From Scolanthus callimorphus (Eukaryota > Cnidaria > Anthozoa > Actiniaria > Edwardsiidae), in assembly GCA_033964015.1 (NCBI GenBank), contig CM066917.1, positions 29,091,951-29,155,950 of the forward strand: 64,000 nucleotides of DNA, given 5' to 3'. This document shows positions 24,901-35,900 of this stretch, piece after piece (position 1 is the stretch's first letter; each line of letters starts with the position of its first letter). Under the pieces are notes generated by a model, which was not told the origin of the DNA, did no database searches, and worked only from the letters and a program-made list of their open reading frames with translations. The position numbers were made by a program, and so were the translations under genes.

Positions 24901-27900
24901 ATTTTCCCCCAGCTCAGACTAGATTGTTCCCGCAGGATTCGGCAGCTTTCTCTAGAAAAAAACGATCCTTTGAGCTGATGATAAGCTTAGAAATTTCCTT
25001 GCGGAATTCCTGCACACACCGAACCCGCTCGCCGAAGTTCCCACGCAGTCCATACTTACACGCAGATTTCCCAAAAATTATAACCGACCGAGCTCCAAGC
25101 TTTCCAGATACTTTTGTTGGAGAAAATAAGTGTACTGATCCGGATTTGGGCCATATTTAATAAGCTTGATCTTTTACAAACGAAAGAAACAAGCAAGCTC
25201 GACTGTTTTGGTTTTGGTTCAAGGGAAACGTACGAGAGACAATAGGCGAGACAATAGGCGATGACAGCTGACGACAATTTTTGATATGATTTTGACAGCC
25301 GCCTTGAAGGGGGCGGAAGGCGCCGCGACAAGTGATTGTGTCAGGCGTAATATTATTTTTCCTCTCTCATTTTCTCACTGAAAAATAAAATTCCGCCTGA
25401 TACTCAAGCTAGTGTAGATATCATGTTTATTTCCTTGTCACTTCACATGCATACGTACCATTTCCAGAAATCGTACAATTCTTACCTCCACCTCCAGGGT
25501 TTGTGGTATTCCCAGGGTCTGTGGTATTCCCAGGTCTTGTCGTATTCCCCTGATCGGGTTTCTCTTTTCCTGGTTTCTCACCATCGGGGTTCTCTTTCCC
25601 TGGCTTCTCACCATCGGGTTTCTCTTTCCCTGGCTTCTCACCATCGGGTTTCTCTTTCCCTGGCTTCTCACCATCGGGTTTCTCTTTCCCTGGCTTCTCA
25701 CCATTCTCACTTCCTGGACTTTCCCCACCGGGGTTCTCGTTTCCTAGTGGTGTTCTAATTGCAGGTCCTTCTTTTGTTGTGTCTACCAGGAACTTTAGGC
25801 TCAGAGTTATAGCGTTTCCATCCTTTTGAAGTGTTATAGCAACTTAAAAAAAGATTACAACTTCGTCGGGAGTTCATGTCATAAAAAAATGGTTGTTTTG
25901 TCAATGGCTGATTGCATTTTTAAACCGCACCGGGGGGTTGAGGACCTCTTTTAAAAAGACCCCCTCCCCTGGAATTTCCAACCTCATAAAGGACCCCCCT
26001 CCCCTGGAATTTCCATTTTTCCTGGCAAAATACCCCTGGAAAATCTATTTCTGGATAAAATTTCCCTGGAAAGTCACCTTTTTTACCCCTCCCCCCTGGA
26101 ATTTCCAGTCTCCAGACACAACCCCTCCCGTGGAATTTCCAGAGTCCAAAACAACCCCCCTGGAAAATTTCCATAAGTCCTCAACCCCCCCTGTGCGGAT
26201 TAAAAATGCAATCAGCCAATGCCTTGCATCCGTCGTGACGCGGGTTACCTGTGTAGTGGTGCCAGCCTCTTTTGGATTTCTGACTTTAAAGAATGATCAT
26301 TTCACTGTATTATTAATGGTTAAACCATCACAAAATGTCCTCCGAAGCAATTTTCATTGCCAAAGATTTACTTAATACAATGAAATTATCATTCTTTTAA
26401 ATCAGAAACAATCATAGTTTTTTGCCAGGCCGGCGCTACACTCTGTAACAATCATTCTCACAAACAGTGTAAAAAATGTTTAAGTGGTGCGAAGAACAAA
26501 GGCTTACTAGCTGTCGAAAGAGATCGGTGTAATTTTGATCTTTCGCATGATTTTTGTCGATTTTTTTCCTCTGCAGAGTGTCAGGAACAATATTAAGAAG
26601 AAAAACCTTCTGTTGCAATTTGTCCCATGTTGAGCTCATTTTCGGCGTAAACCGAGGTGTTGTTTGGGAGAATTCGAGAGCAGATCATGAAGCACGAGAC
26701 GAAGTCGAGTGCTTCATGATCTGACTCGAGAATTCTCCCAAACAAAAGCCGATGTTTGCAAAACTCTATGAAGGCACAGAAAAAATTTCTTTTATAAAAT
26801 AATTTCTAAAGCGAGAACAATAAAAATCCGGCCATTTTCAAGCTATTTGCCGCGTTATGGCGTCATTTCTAATGACCATTTCTGAGAATTCCCTGTGTTG
26901 CACTATGTTACATTCTTACCGGCAGAATTGTTCGAATTAGAACTAGCAGCTTGAATCTCCGGTCTCTCTCCAGAGCCATCATTTTCATTAGATTTAGAGG
27001 AGTCGCCATTGTTGGAGCTTTCACTGGGTGAGCTGGCGCTATCGAGCACTGGCTCTCCGTCGGGTGCTTGGGAGCCTGGCAGACCTTGCAATTTTAGGCC
27101 TGACACACAATAAACTACAAATAGCGGAAGTTCATTACGTAAAGGTAATTCCCTTCTTTTGCATGGCATCTCCCTGCACGGGGATCTTTTCAGGGATTAC
27201 TTGTTCTCACATTTAGCGCGTGTTCATTTCCCACCTCTTTCATTTTCCCGCCTATAAAAACTGGTGGTTTGTCTGTGTGACGACGGACACACTGATACCC
27301 ACGTCCATGTAAATCAAGGTTGATTCATATACACTGTGTTGAACATGTAGCTATGGGGCTTCGGCTCCCGCAGGAACTCTGCTTAAAGTAGAACAAATTA
27401 ACTGCTTGATGGCGCGTAAACGAGCACGATGACCACCCACGGATATAACTTTTCAAAATGTAAGAAACTTAGTCGGGTGGTCACGGTATGTGACTATTTT
27501 TTTGTTCGTTCAGTTTTACAAGTTCTTCTATGCCTTCTATTCTTCTCAGTGGCCTACTATTTTCTTAGAAGTTACATTTGATTTACATTTAAATCGTTTT
27601 TACGTTAAAAATGTATTCTCTCGAGTTTAATAATATAATAAAATTTAATAAGCATAACATTTCTTTTAAAGTTGCAATAAATAAGTAGTTAACGGTGATT
27701 AAAGTCCGCCCCGCTAAGTTCATACAAGAATCCAATGATTATTATTATTGATTATTACCACTGTTATTACCCAATGAGCACCAAACATTCTTGACACTCA
27801 TAAATACGGTGGATAATGAGTTAACTGCGTTTTGAGTGCTTATAATACAATTGTTATTGAAATGAGCGCCTCTTTGTCGCCTTTTTCAGTGATTTTGACA

Positions 27901-28033
27901 GTGTTATTTAACATACCAAACAAAGTAAGAAATAATAATAATAATAATAAATGAATAAGTAAACAAGTAGACATGGATGGGGATACTTACTAGATAAAAG
28001 GACAGCGAAGAGTAGTTTCCCCTTCATTTTCAT
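21969..28033 (-). CDS. CAP-superfamily secreted protein, gene B, 5 exons, about 379 aa; hybrid of A-like and C/D-like halves
   Basis: Exons: 27991-28033, 26920-27099, 25459-25842, 23146-23386, 21969-22260, all open and phase-compatible (1,1,1,2). It begins MKMKGKLLFAVLLSS (signal peptide), then an exon 2 almost identical to that of gene A (180 nt in both). Exon 3 opens with the same VAIT-QKDGN module and is expanded by a 10-residue repeat, KPGKEKPDGE, in about five units, followed by three NTT sequons and NCT. The CAP domain (about 203-379) is GAPR-1-like: EMQKKALELHNKFRKVHG, then EHSS, GENLS, WYNEV, GHFTQVVWKES and CAYYVGRY, so the tetrad is present. The CAP exons match C and D rather than A. 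Intron 3 holds a transposon (24371-25409) and a TTAA-flanked MITE. The upstream ATG of the pair 28033/28027 was chosen; either gives a signal peptide. Confidence 0.85.
23551..23835. mobile_element. TTAA-flanked MITE (piggyBac-like ends) in gene B intron 3
   Basis: Both ends read TTAAGG(T/C)CCGTTCACACGG followed by CGCGAT, inverted. A TTAA target site with GG-starting ends is the piggyBac pattern. No transposase inside. Confidence 0.75.
24371..25409. mobile_element. About 1-kb DNA transposon remnant in gene B intron 3
   Basis: The ends share TGAGTATCAGG as inverted repeats (gcctgagtatcagga and cctgatactcaagc). A related right half occurs at 47450-47905 in gene D, including the ccgcctgatactcagg terminus. 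On the - strand the D copy has an open stretch (NPDQRPVFSSKQPRLSQESS), with a frame-broken counterpart in B. This may be a remnant coding region; the family is not recognised. Confidence 0.5.
25560..25720 (-). repeat. 30-bp coding tandem repeat in the gene B linker
   Basis: About five copies of a 30-bp unit encode KPGKEKPDGE in exon 3 of gene B. The copies differ by a few bases. The matching place in gene A has no such expansion, so the array arose after the A/B duplication. Confidence 0.8.
25905..26222. mobile_element. Fold-back element with TGGAATTTCCA repeats, gene B intron 2
   Basis: The arms GGCTGATTGCATTTTTAAAC and CGCAC-GGGGGGTTGAGGAC are inverted at both ends. The interior has four exact TGGAATTTCCA motifs plus variants, each next to C-runs. 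Confidence 0.75.
26648..26757. repeat. Hairpin with CTCGACTTCGTCTCG apex (complement)
   Basis: The arms (TTTGGGAGAATTC, CAGATCATGAAGCAC) meet at 26695-26709. It lies in gene B intron 2. Confidence 0.8.
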
Positions 28034-28785
28034 TGCACTCTTGTTGTTAATTGACAGGTTGATATTATAAGTCCCTTCTACGAAGACGACTTTTTTTTAA
28101 ATAAAAACGATAAACTTAACAATCGATCACTTGGCAAATTCTGCAGGGTACCCGTTTTTAAAGAATTCAAATCACTGACCCTCATAAAGTCAATTTTCCG
28201 TGCACTTCAGGAGGAACAGATAACGATAAATGAAAGAACCGGCTCAGTTGCAATAAACCGATTATTTTATTTACGGAGCAATTTTCATAATTCCGCAAAC
28301 TCTATGCCAACTAACAAACCGCGATTTGGCTTCCGTCAATCAACAAGTGAGATATTTCTTTAGAACAAGGACTAGCGAGGCTTCAAAACCAAATTTCCCA
28401 CAAGTAAAATGCAAGCCAAATCGCGGTTTGTTAGTTGGCGTAGAGTTTGTGGAATTATGATGCAAGCACAATTAGACAGGAAAATAGGTGTAACCTAAGG
28501 TCATGCATGCTATACAGACAGAGGGGCTATCCTAGCACACAATTAAACATAAAGGACTTATAGGTGGCAGCTTGCTTTCCACGGCATCGCCAAAGACTTG
28601 ACTTGCAATTCTCTTCCGACCAATAGAGAGCGCCTGGGGGGTGGGGGGGGGGGGGGAGGTCAAAATCGACTCTCAGGTATTTTTTAGGGGGTGGATTTTT
28701 TTATGTCCTGGTATTTTTTAGGGTATATTTTCCGATGTTCCGACGAGCACCCCTATCACTCTTACATGGGAGAACCCCCCGGGAT

Positions 28786-29053
28786 AGAGCGGTTTTCGCG
28801 TGACAGTCGTGAAAGCAATTCATCAATTCACTTTCCAATCAAATGCGATAGTAATTCAACAACAAACCAATCAAAGAGCGAGGTGATTTCCAATCTCTCC
28901 ATTTCGCGAGCGGAAGTAATCACAAGTAATTGTGTAATTATTTTCTCTGTGTGATCTGATTGGCTGAAAGTTCCATGCTCTCGACCAATCACAACCCGAA
29001 GCAATCGCAATTACCATAATTTGTAATGACGACAGTCACTGTGAAAACCGCTC
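28786..29053. mobile_element. GAGCGG-family MITE upstream of gene B
   Basis: The ends are AGAGCGGTTTTCGCGTGACA and its near complement; the interior is closest to the outer copy at 20853. Confidence 0.8.
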
Positions 29054-29063
29054 TCTAATAGAG

Positions 29064-29285
29064 CCTGGTGCACACTAGCGACATAACGACATAAGGACGT
29101 TATGTTGCAACGAAAAAAGGACGGGAAAATAATTGAAACAATCAATATTTTCCATGGATCTTCATTAGATTGCTTCATTAAAGCAATCTTATGTTATTTT
29201 TTGACGACTTCAACTTCTTGAAACCACTAAATTTTGTTCGCGTGACATTTTTCTTATGTCGTTATGTCGCAAGTGTGCGCCAGGC
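29064..29285. mobile_element. MITE between genes B and C
   Basis: Inverted ends CCTGGTGCACACTAGCGACA and CCTGGCGCACACTTGCGACA both continue TAACGACATAAG. No coding content. Confidence 0.75.
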
Positions 29286-29525
29286 AGGAAAAAGATTGGA
29301 ACAATTTAAGCGCCTTCTCACTAGGCACACTTTTTTCAACACACTTTTACGATTTTTAATTTTTAATCATATAGTTTTATCATTTTTATAGTGCAAATAT
29401 TTAATACGTATTATGTATTTGTAGATTTCTATTAGTCCTCAGGGCTCCTGTTGATAAAAGGTTGTTTTAATATTCAATTTGAAAGGGCTACCCTGAGCCT
29501 TATAACTAAATAAAGGTTTCTGTCT
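29286..29525 (+). mobile_element. LINE 3' end fragment
   Basis: Reading FKRLLTRHTFFNT is a decayed version of the FKRLLKTHLF ending. A non-coding tail follows, ending in taaataaaggtttctgtctg, a typical LINE terminus. Related fragments lie at 21600-21700 and 39412-39510. Confidence 0.5.
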
Positions 29526-29714
29526 GTCTTTACGGTGATTTTAGAATAAAGTCGTAGATTTCCTTTTCATTATTTTATTTTATTATTAGAGTCATCATAT
29601 TATGATTATGTTATTTAGTAGTTTTTGATTTAATTTCATAATATATTTTAGGCATGTAATGCGCATTTGATCATAGTCCAATGTTAAAATGCGTACTATA
29701 AGTACGTACTAAAT

Positions 29715-29895
29715 AGAGCAGATTTCGTATGACTGTGAAAAGTTCCGCGACAAAGTTGTACCACTCCGCGCCCCGCGGCCGTGTCCACGCCTCGACTTCA
29801 TTCGGTATCTACAGCAGGCCAGGTTCCGTACCGCCACCTCGACAGTACCGCGCGCAGTGTCGCGGTACTTTTCACAGTCATACGAAATCTGCTCT
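29715..29895. mobile_element. GAGCAG-type MITE just beyond the gene C stop
   Basis: Arms AGAGCAGATTTCGTATGACT and the complement flank GC-rich arms (AAAGTTCCGCGACA). It ends 21 bp from the gene C stop codon and so probably lies in the 3' UTR. Confidence 0.8.
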
Positions 29896-29916
29896 ATTAT
29901 TGTTATTATTATTAGG

Positions 29917-32900
29917 CTAATTTGCGACGAAATTCCTCTTCTTAAAGTCATTGCTCACATTGTCGCAGTATGACTTATCAAACGTGCCCTTTTTTACATT
30001 TTTGTCATACTCCCCGCCCATATTCCCTGCCACTTTGTATCGACCAACGTAATACGCGCATTTCATTCCGTTTCTTTCTACCATAGCGCCTCCAAACCCT
30101 AACTTTACACTCTCTTTCCAAACCACCTGGGTAAAGTGACTTGTTCCACCGCCACCTTTCCCGCCAAAAGTGTATCCTGGTGAACAAACTTCGTTGTACC
30201 TAGAGAGAGGACAAGATGAATAATAATAATAATAACAACAACAACAGTACTGGAAAGATGATCTTTTGGCAAACCCTAAGCCTAACCAAGGAAAAAATAT
30301 GGACTATGTCGGAGATTTTTCATGTTGAAAACGACGATTTTGTGTGCTGTTATTTGGCCGGCAGCCGGCCACAAGACAGCCTCGTTGTGTGCCCGTGACC
30401 AGTCTTACGAGTGTTACCAGTTTTACCAGTCTTACCAGTTCTCGACCGCTTGCTCTGGTTTCTGAGCTTCCTTAGTTGAGCACCCCATTGACAGATTTTC
30501 CCCGTCGTCATCTCGCTCTTCGCTTGATGCATGTCTCATGCTACCCATATTGGCTATTTTATTTGCGTATGCCTCAGCTGCCTTAGACATCTCAGCGTCC
30601 AGTGTCATAGGGGGCGCTTCATGCACTTTCCGGAATTTGTTGTGCATTTCCAGAGCTTTTTTTTGCATTTCAGAACCTGAAGTTGAGAAGAGAGTTTTCA
30701 AATTGTGTTCGTGCGAAGTTACTGGGTGTTTTTGTCGCGGAAAGCGTTACAACATTGGTCCAGAAGGACGTTCTATTTGTCTGTGAAACAATAGAACGAG
30801 GAGCATCACAGTATATATCTATGCCTCGTTCTATTGTTTCCCAGACAATAGAACGTCCTTTTGGTCAGTGTGAACAAGTGCTAACCGCGGAAAACCCGGT
30901 CCGTTTGTTGATCGGGCGCCATCTTGGATTTTGAAAAATGCGCGATCCTGGGGCGAGCACAAAAATCGATCGTCTAAAATTGCGTAAGAACCGTCTCTTC
31001 ACACGTCCCTGGTAAGAACGATGGCGTCTCTCGGGAATCCGCACAAGCGGAGAAACATATACTCACGATAAGATTTTTAAGGCAACCAAAATAGCGTTGG
31101 CGAATGGTCGTTCAGAAAATCCAATATTTCGCAAAATTCAAGGGAATTCTCGAAATCTCGGATTTTTAGAGAGCTGTCTCGCAATCTCGTTTTCTGACAA
31201 ATTATAGAGAACCTCGAATTTTTATAGCCTTCATCTCGCTGTAAGTAAGTCATGGCGAAGAGCTTCGCCTTTTAAGTGGTGCCAAAATCCAGTAAAAAAG
31301 TGCCACTGATAAGTTGTCCGATTTCAGATCACGTGGCATTGATTTGAATCATCTTTTGTTGGAATGTCCGCCTCTTTAAGAGCATATAGCTATAGCTTGT
31401 GTCTGAAAAAATAATGAGCGTCTCTTCATACGCTCAATGTCATCAGAACGATAGCCGGAAAGGCTGCTATGAAGAATTGACATGAGTCATTCCAAGCCTG
31501 ATCTTACAATACTGCAACAAAAAAGTAAGTTTCGTGGATCGGGAATCGACAGATAGTGTTCCCAATGATTTTCTCGCAGTAACATAGAGTAGATTTTACC
31601 TTCAGCGCCAAAAAATTATAGAGAACAAATTATAGAGAACCTCGAATTTTTATAGCCTTCATCTCGCTGTAAGTAAGTCATGGCGAAGAGCTTCGCCTTT
31701 TAAGTGGTGCCAAAATCCAGTAAAAAAGTGCCACTGATAAGTTGTCCGATTTCAGATCACGTGGCATTGATTTGAATCATCTTTTGTTGGAATGTCCGCC
31801 TCTTTAAGAGCATATAGCTATAGCTTGTGTCTGAAAAAATAATGAGCGTCTCTTCATACGCTCAATGTCATCAGAACGATAGCCGGAAAGGCTGCTATGA
31901 AGAATTGACATGAGTCATTCCAAGCCTTATCTTACAATACTGCAACAAAAAAGTAAGTTTCGTGGATCGGGAATCGACAGATAGTGTTCCCAATGACTTT
32001 CTCGCTGTAACATAGAGTAGATTTTACCTTCAGCGCCTCCTTCTCCGGGCCCTTCTGTTGGCTTTGCCCCGGGCCCTTCTGCTGACGGCTTGCCTCCGGG
32101 CCCTTCTGAGGGTTTGCCTCCGGGAGCTTCTGTTGTTGGTGGTGCTTGAGTCCCCGGACCTCCTCCAGGCGCACCACCGCCGCCACCATTTTGTCCCCCG
32201 CTACTTGTATCGATTTTCATTTTGATATCAAGATCCACAACTCCGGCTTTAACTTCATAAGTCCCGGCACCTGTGGATTTTAAGCGATAATATGGACACG
32301 GTTCACTACGAAACTCTGTTAGTTTATATGGTTACGGTTCACTACGAAACTCTATAGTTTGTATGGACACGGTTCACTACGAAACTCTATAGTTTATATG
32401 GACACGGTTCAACACGAAACTCTATAGTTTATATGGACACGGTTGAACACGAAACTCTATAGGAATGATTAGCATAAATCAAACATATCAAGAATATTTC
32501 GTCAAAACCTGCCGACTTGCAGACGTCGCAAAACCTCCTTATTAGGAAATCCCCCCCCCTCCCCCTTGTTCCTCATATCTCAGCGAAAGCAAGAAAATTA
32601 CAGCCAAAGACGCTCAAGCGTCCCCCCCTAGAGCGCAATCATGAGTTGATTCTTGGAATATTGGATCCATTATTCGATTCAATAATACTTTCGGCTTGGG
32701 AAAACGTCTTTCGATTTCAACTGGGTTTTCGCTTTTTGATTGGACGATAGGCGACGGAGACGCTTCCATATATGGAAAAATCCACAGGGAGCCTTTTGTT
32801 TTCGAGTTTTGTTACCAATATGGCGAGTGTAGGTTTTGGTCGAGGGTCGAGTGTCGAGGGTAAGACGTCGAGGGTCGAGGGTAAAATGTCGAGGGTCGAG

Positions 32901-35900
32901 GGTAAAATGTCGAGGGTCGAGGGTAAAATGTCGAGGGTCCATTTTTTTTTCTCAGGGTCCATTTCTTTTTTAAATGCAAATTCTCAGTTTTCCCCGCTTT
33001 ATTCGCTCACATGCCCGCATGTTGGTGAAAGCGTTCTTGCAGATGTTTCTTCAGACTTGCCGCTACAAGTTTTCTTATCGCAGACATTTGTCAATCAAAC
33101 CTTTTGCTTCGCTAATTAGACTGCACGTGAAGGGAAGCAAAATCTTCTGTTTAACCGTGGAAATCTCTAAAGTTAAACAGCAAAATTCGAAGCAAACTTG
33201 CCGAGTCTGAGTATTTTGGGCAAGAAAAGATTTTAATGTTTTGCTTTTATTCAATCTTCGGGAAAACCAAGATTTCCGCGGCATTTTCACAACCTATTTC
33301 TAGCGCTCACTTGACACTAGAGTGCTTCGTGCGCAAATGATATTCGACCTAACTTCATTTCGCTTCGTTTTATTGTGCTACCTATCCCTGAGTCTCCTAA
33401 AGTTAGCTGTAGTATAATGAGTAGCATGGAAGCAAAACTAGTAAGTGCTGGGTATAAAATCACGTCGGCGATTGCTTTTTCTTTTTCTGCGCTGGCAGCA
33501 TATCGTTGGCACTACCAACACTCCAGTTCATTGCCAGTTGAAGAACGCCGTGTTCAAAATCTTCGAAAAACACCAGTTCGATGAACGTAGAGTGGACTTC
33601 CTTTGGTTTGATATTATCTCAGACCAAAAGATTTTATTGTTGTTCTCATTTGTGTTCTCCTGTTTGAGCAAGATCCCCGTGCTTACACGCTCGGTACGCT
33701 CTGTCGAGGAACCCTTTCTGAGAACTCCTGGCGAAAAAGCACAACAAATCTGCCAAAGTTTTAGGGAATATCATTTTGAAAAAGATTGCCCGAAATTTAC
33801 GCCTGGAGTTTTCGGAAACAACATTTTGTTTTATCCCGCTCCGCGAAGGTCGAAAAAGGTGGGAAAATTCTCAGCACAACTGTGTCGAAGTCTATCCACG
33901 TATCAGTCAGGAAAACCAAAATTTGCATTCTTTAAAAAATATTCAAACATGTATTACGGAAAAAAATAATTTCATTTATTTGCAGAAAAAAATTGGACCT
34001 TCGACATTTTACCCTCGACCCTCGACATTTTACCCTCGACCCTCGACATTTTACCCTCGACCCTCGACATTTTACCCTCGACCCTCGACGTCTTACCCTC
34101 GACACTCGACCCTCGACCAAAACCTACACTCCAATATGGCGGGCCCGGCCTGGTAGACTTTACGAGCTTGATAAATCTCTCCCTCGTTCATTGAGAGAAG
34201 AAATTGTTGAAGGGATATTCCAAGAAGCATAAAACTAGTGACTTAAGAGTTTCGGAGCGTGGTGTCAGGAAGATATTATCTAGCCGAAATCCGAGTTCAA
34301 GATGAAAGACGTTTTCCCAAGCCGAATGCATTATTGAATCGAATAATGGATCCAATATTCCAAGAATCAACTCATTATTGCACTCTAGAGGGGGACGCTT
34401 GAGCGTCTTTGGCTGTAAAACGTGCAGAAGTTCGAGAAATCTCGTTCTCTTGGTCGCCATTTTGTTTTCTTTCCCTCGGTGAAAGGGAGGTCCCGTGCAC
34501 TTTGTTACCTTTTTTTGGCACTTTGTTACCTAAAAACTGCACTGCTCTCAGCCAATCAATCAAGAGATTTTTTCATGTGTATTATATTAGTATAGGAAAT
34601 CATACGACTTCGAGTTCAATTTGGAATTTATTTGCACGAGTGGGTTTTTCAAAAAGTATCAAAATTTCACGAGCCGCAGGCGAGTGCAATTTGAGCTTTT
34701 TAAAAAACCCACGAGTGTAAATAAATTTCGAATTGAACGAAAACAGTCGTATGATTTCGTATTAATAATACACATGAAAAAATTTCCAAGGAGTCATTCA
34801 CAAATCTGCTTACAAACTGAACAAGCCTCACGCATTTTTCGTTGATTGAAATCTGCACCAAAACCTGACAGAATTTGAGCATGAAACAAAAACCAAAGTT
34901 TCCATAATATGGCTCTGTGTTATCAAAATATTTTAGCATTTCAAAAGAAAATTTGCATTTTGTTAACCATTTTTGCACTTTGTTACCTTTTTTGGCACTT
35001 TGTTACCTAAAAACTGCACTGCTCTCAGCCAATCAATCCAGAGATTTTTCATGTGTATTATATTAATTGTGAAATAAAACAACAATAAAAAACCTCGTTG
35101 GGCTAGCATTTTCCCAAAAAATGGGAAGGATCTCTCGTACATTTACTTTTAGATTTTATGTGGTTTCGTTCTGATGCGAAAGTCTAGTATGTCACAAACT
35201 CGTCTCGGGAAAGATCGAGATTCGATGGTCGAGAGAAAAGAAAACAAACTGATTCCTGAGGTTGAGCCATTGTATCATATATTACCGACAACGTTCCCGT
35301 CTTGTATTTTAAAGCTTCCCATCTTCCCGCCTCCAGCAGCCCCTTCATCTTGAAATTTGCTACCATTTGGCGTGGGCAAATTGATCATTTCTCGGCGGTA
35401 TGAACTGGGGAGAACCTGGGCTTCTGAGAAAAGAACATCGGGGAATTGTTAAGATTAAAAGCTCTTTTGGGACCTCATGCAAAATTTAGCAAAAATGACA
35501 CGAATTTGGAGACCATCTGAATTACCTTCGTACTCTGCTGGGGCTCGTACTCAAGGGCTTGTCGTTTTTAAAGTGTGAGGGGGTCGGCGGGTTTAGTGCT
35601 CCCAATAAATTAATTTCTAAATGTTTTGAACAATCTGTTTCCTAAATGGCGCGCATTTAAATGACCGTACTATGCCTCCTACATTAGAAGAGCGTAAACC
35701 TACAACATAACACCCGTTCTTCTGACCAATACTATTCAAGGAGTTTCTTCAGTGTGCACCCCGCTACAACGCCTCTCCGCGTCTTGTAAAATTGTTTTAT
35801 CAATAACGTCATTAGATATTCAAGGATACATACCCCTCTTAGATGGCCGTAAGGCGATGCGAATGCCGCACCAAAAAGGAGTGAACCTGGGGACAAAAGG

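Noticed and set aside
24843..25331. Open frames on both strands between 24.8 and 25.3 kb as a host gene
   Set aside because: The region lies inside a DNA transposon remnant shared with gene D intron 3.
25423..25758. His/Ser-rich open frame on the + strand and a basic frame on the - strand over gene B exon 3
   Set aside because: Both are out-of-frame readings of the KPGKEKPDGE repeat; the frame that joins the neighbouring exons is different.
33445..33969. 174-residue open frame inside the 1.8-kb element as a transposase
   Set aside because: No catalytic or DNA-binding motif was recognised and codon content looks random; left unassigned.
32845..34110. Telomere-like repeat (GGGTAAAATG)
   Set aside because: The 21-bp unit is not a telomere repeat and is confined to the arms of one TIR element.
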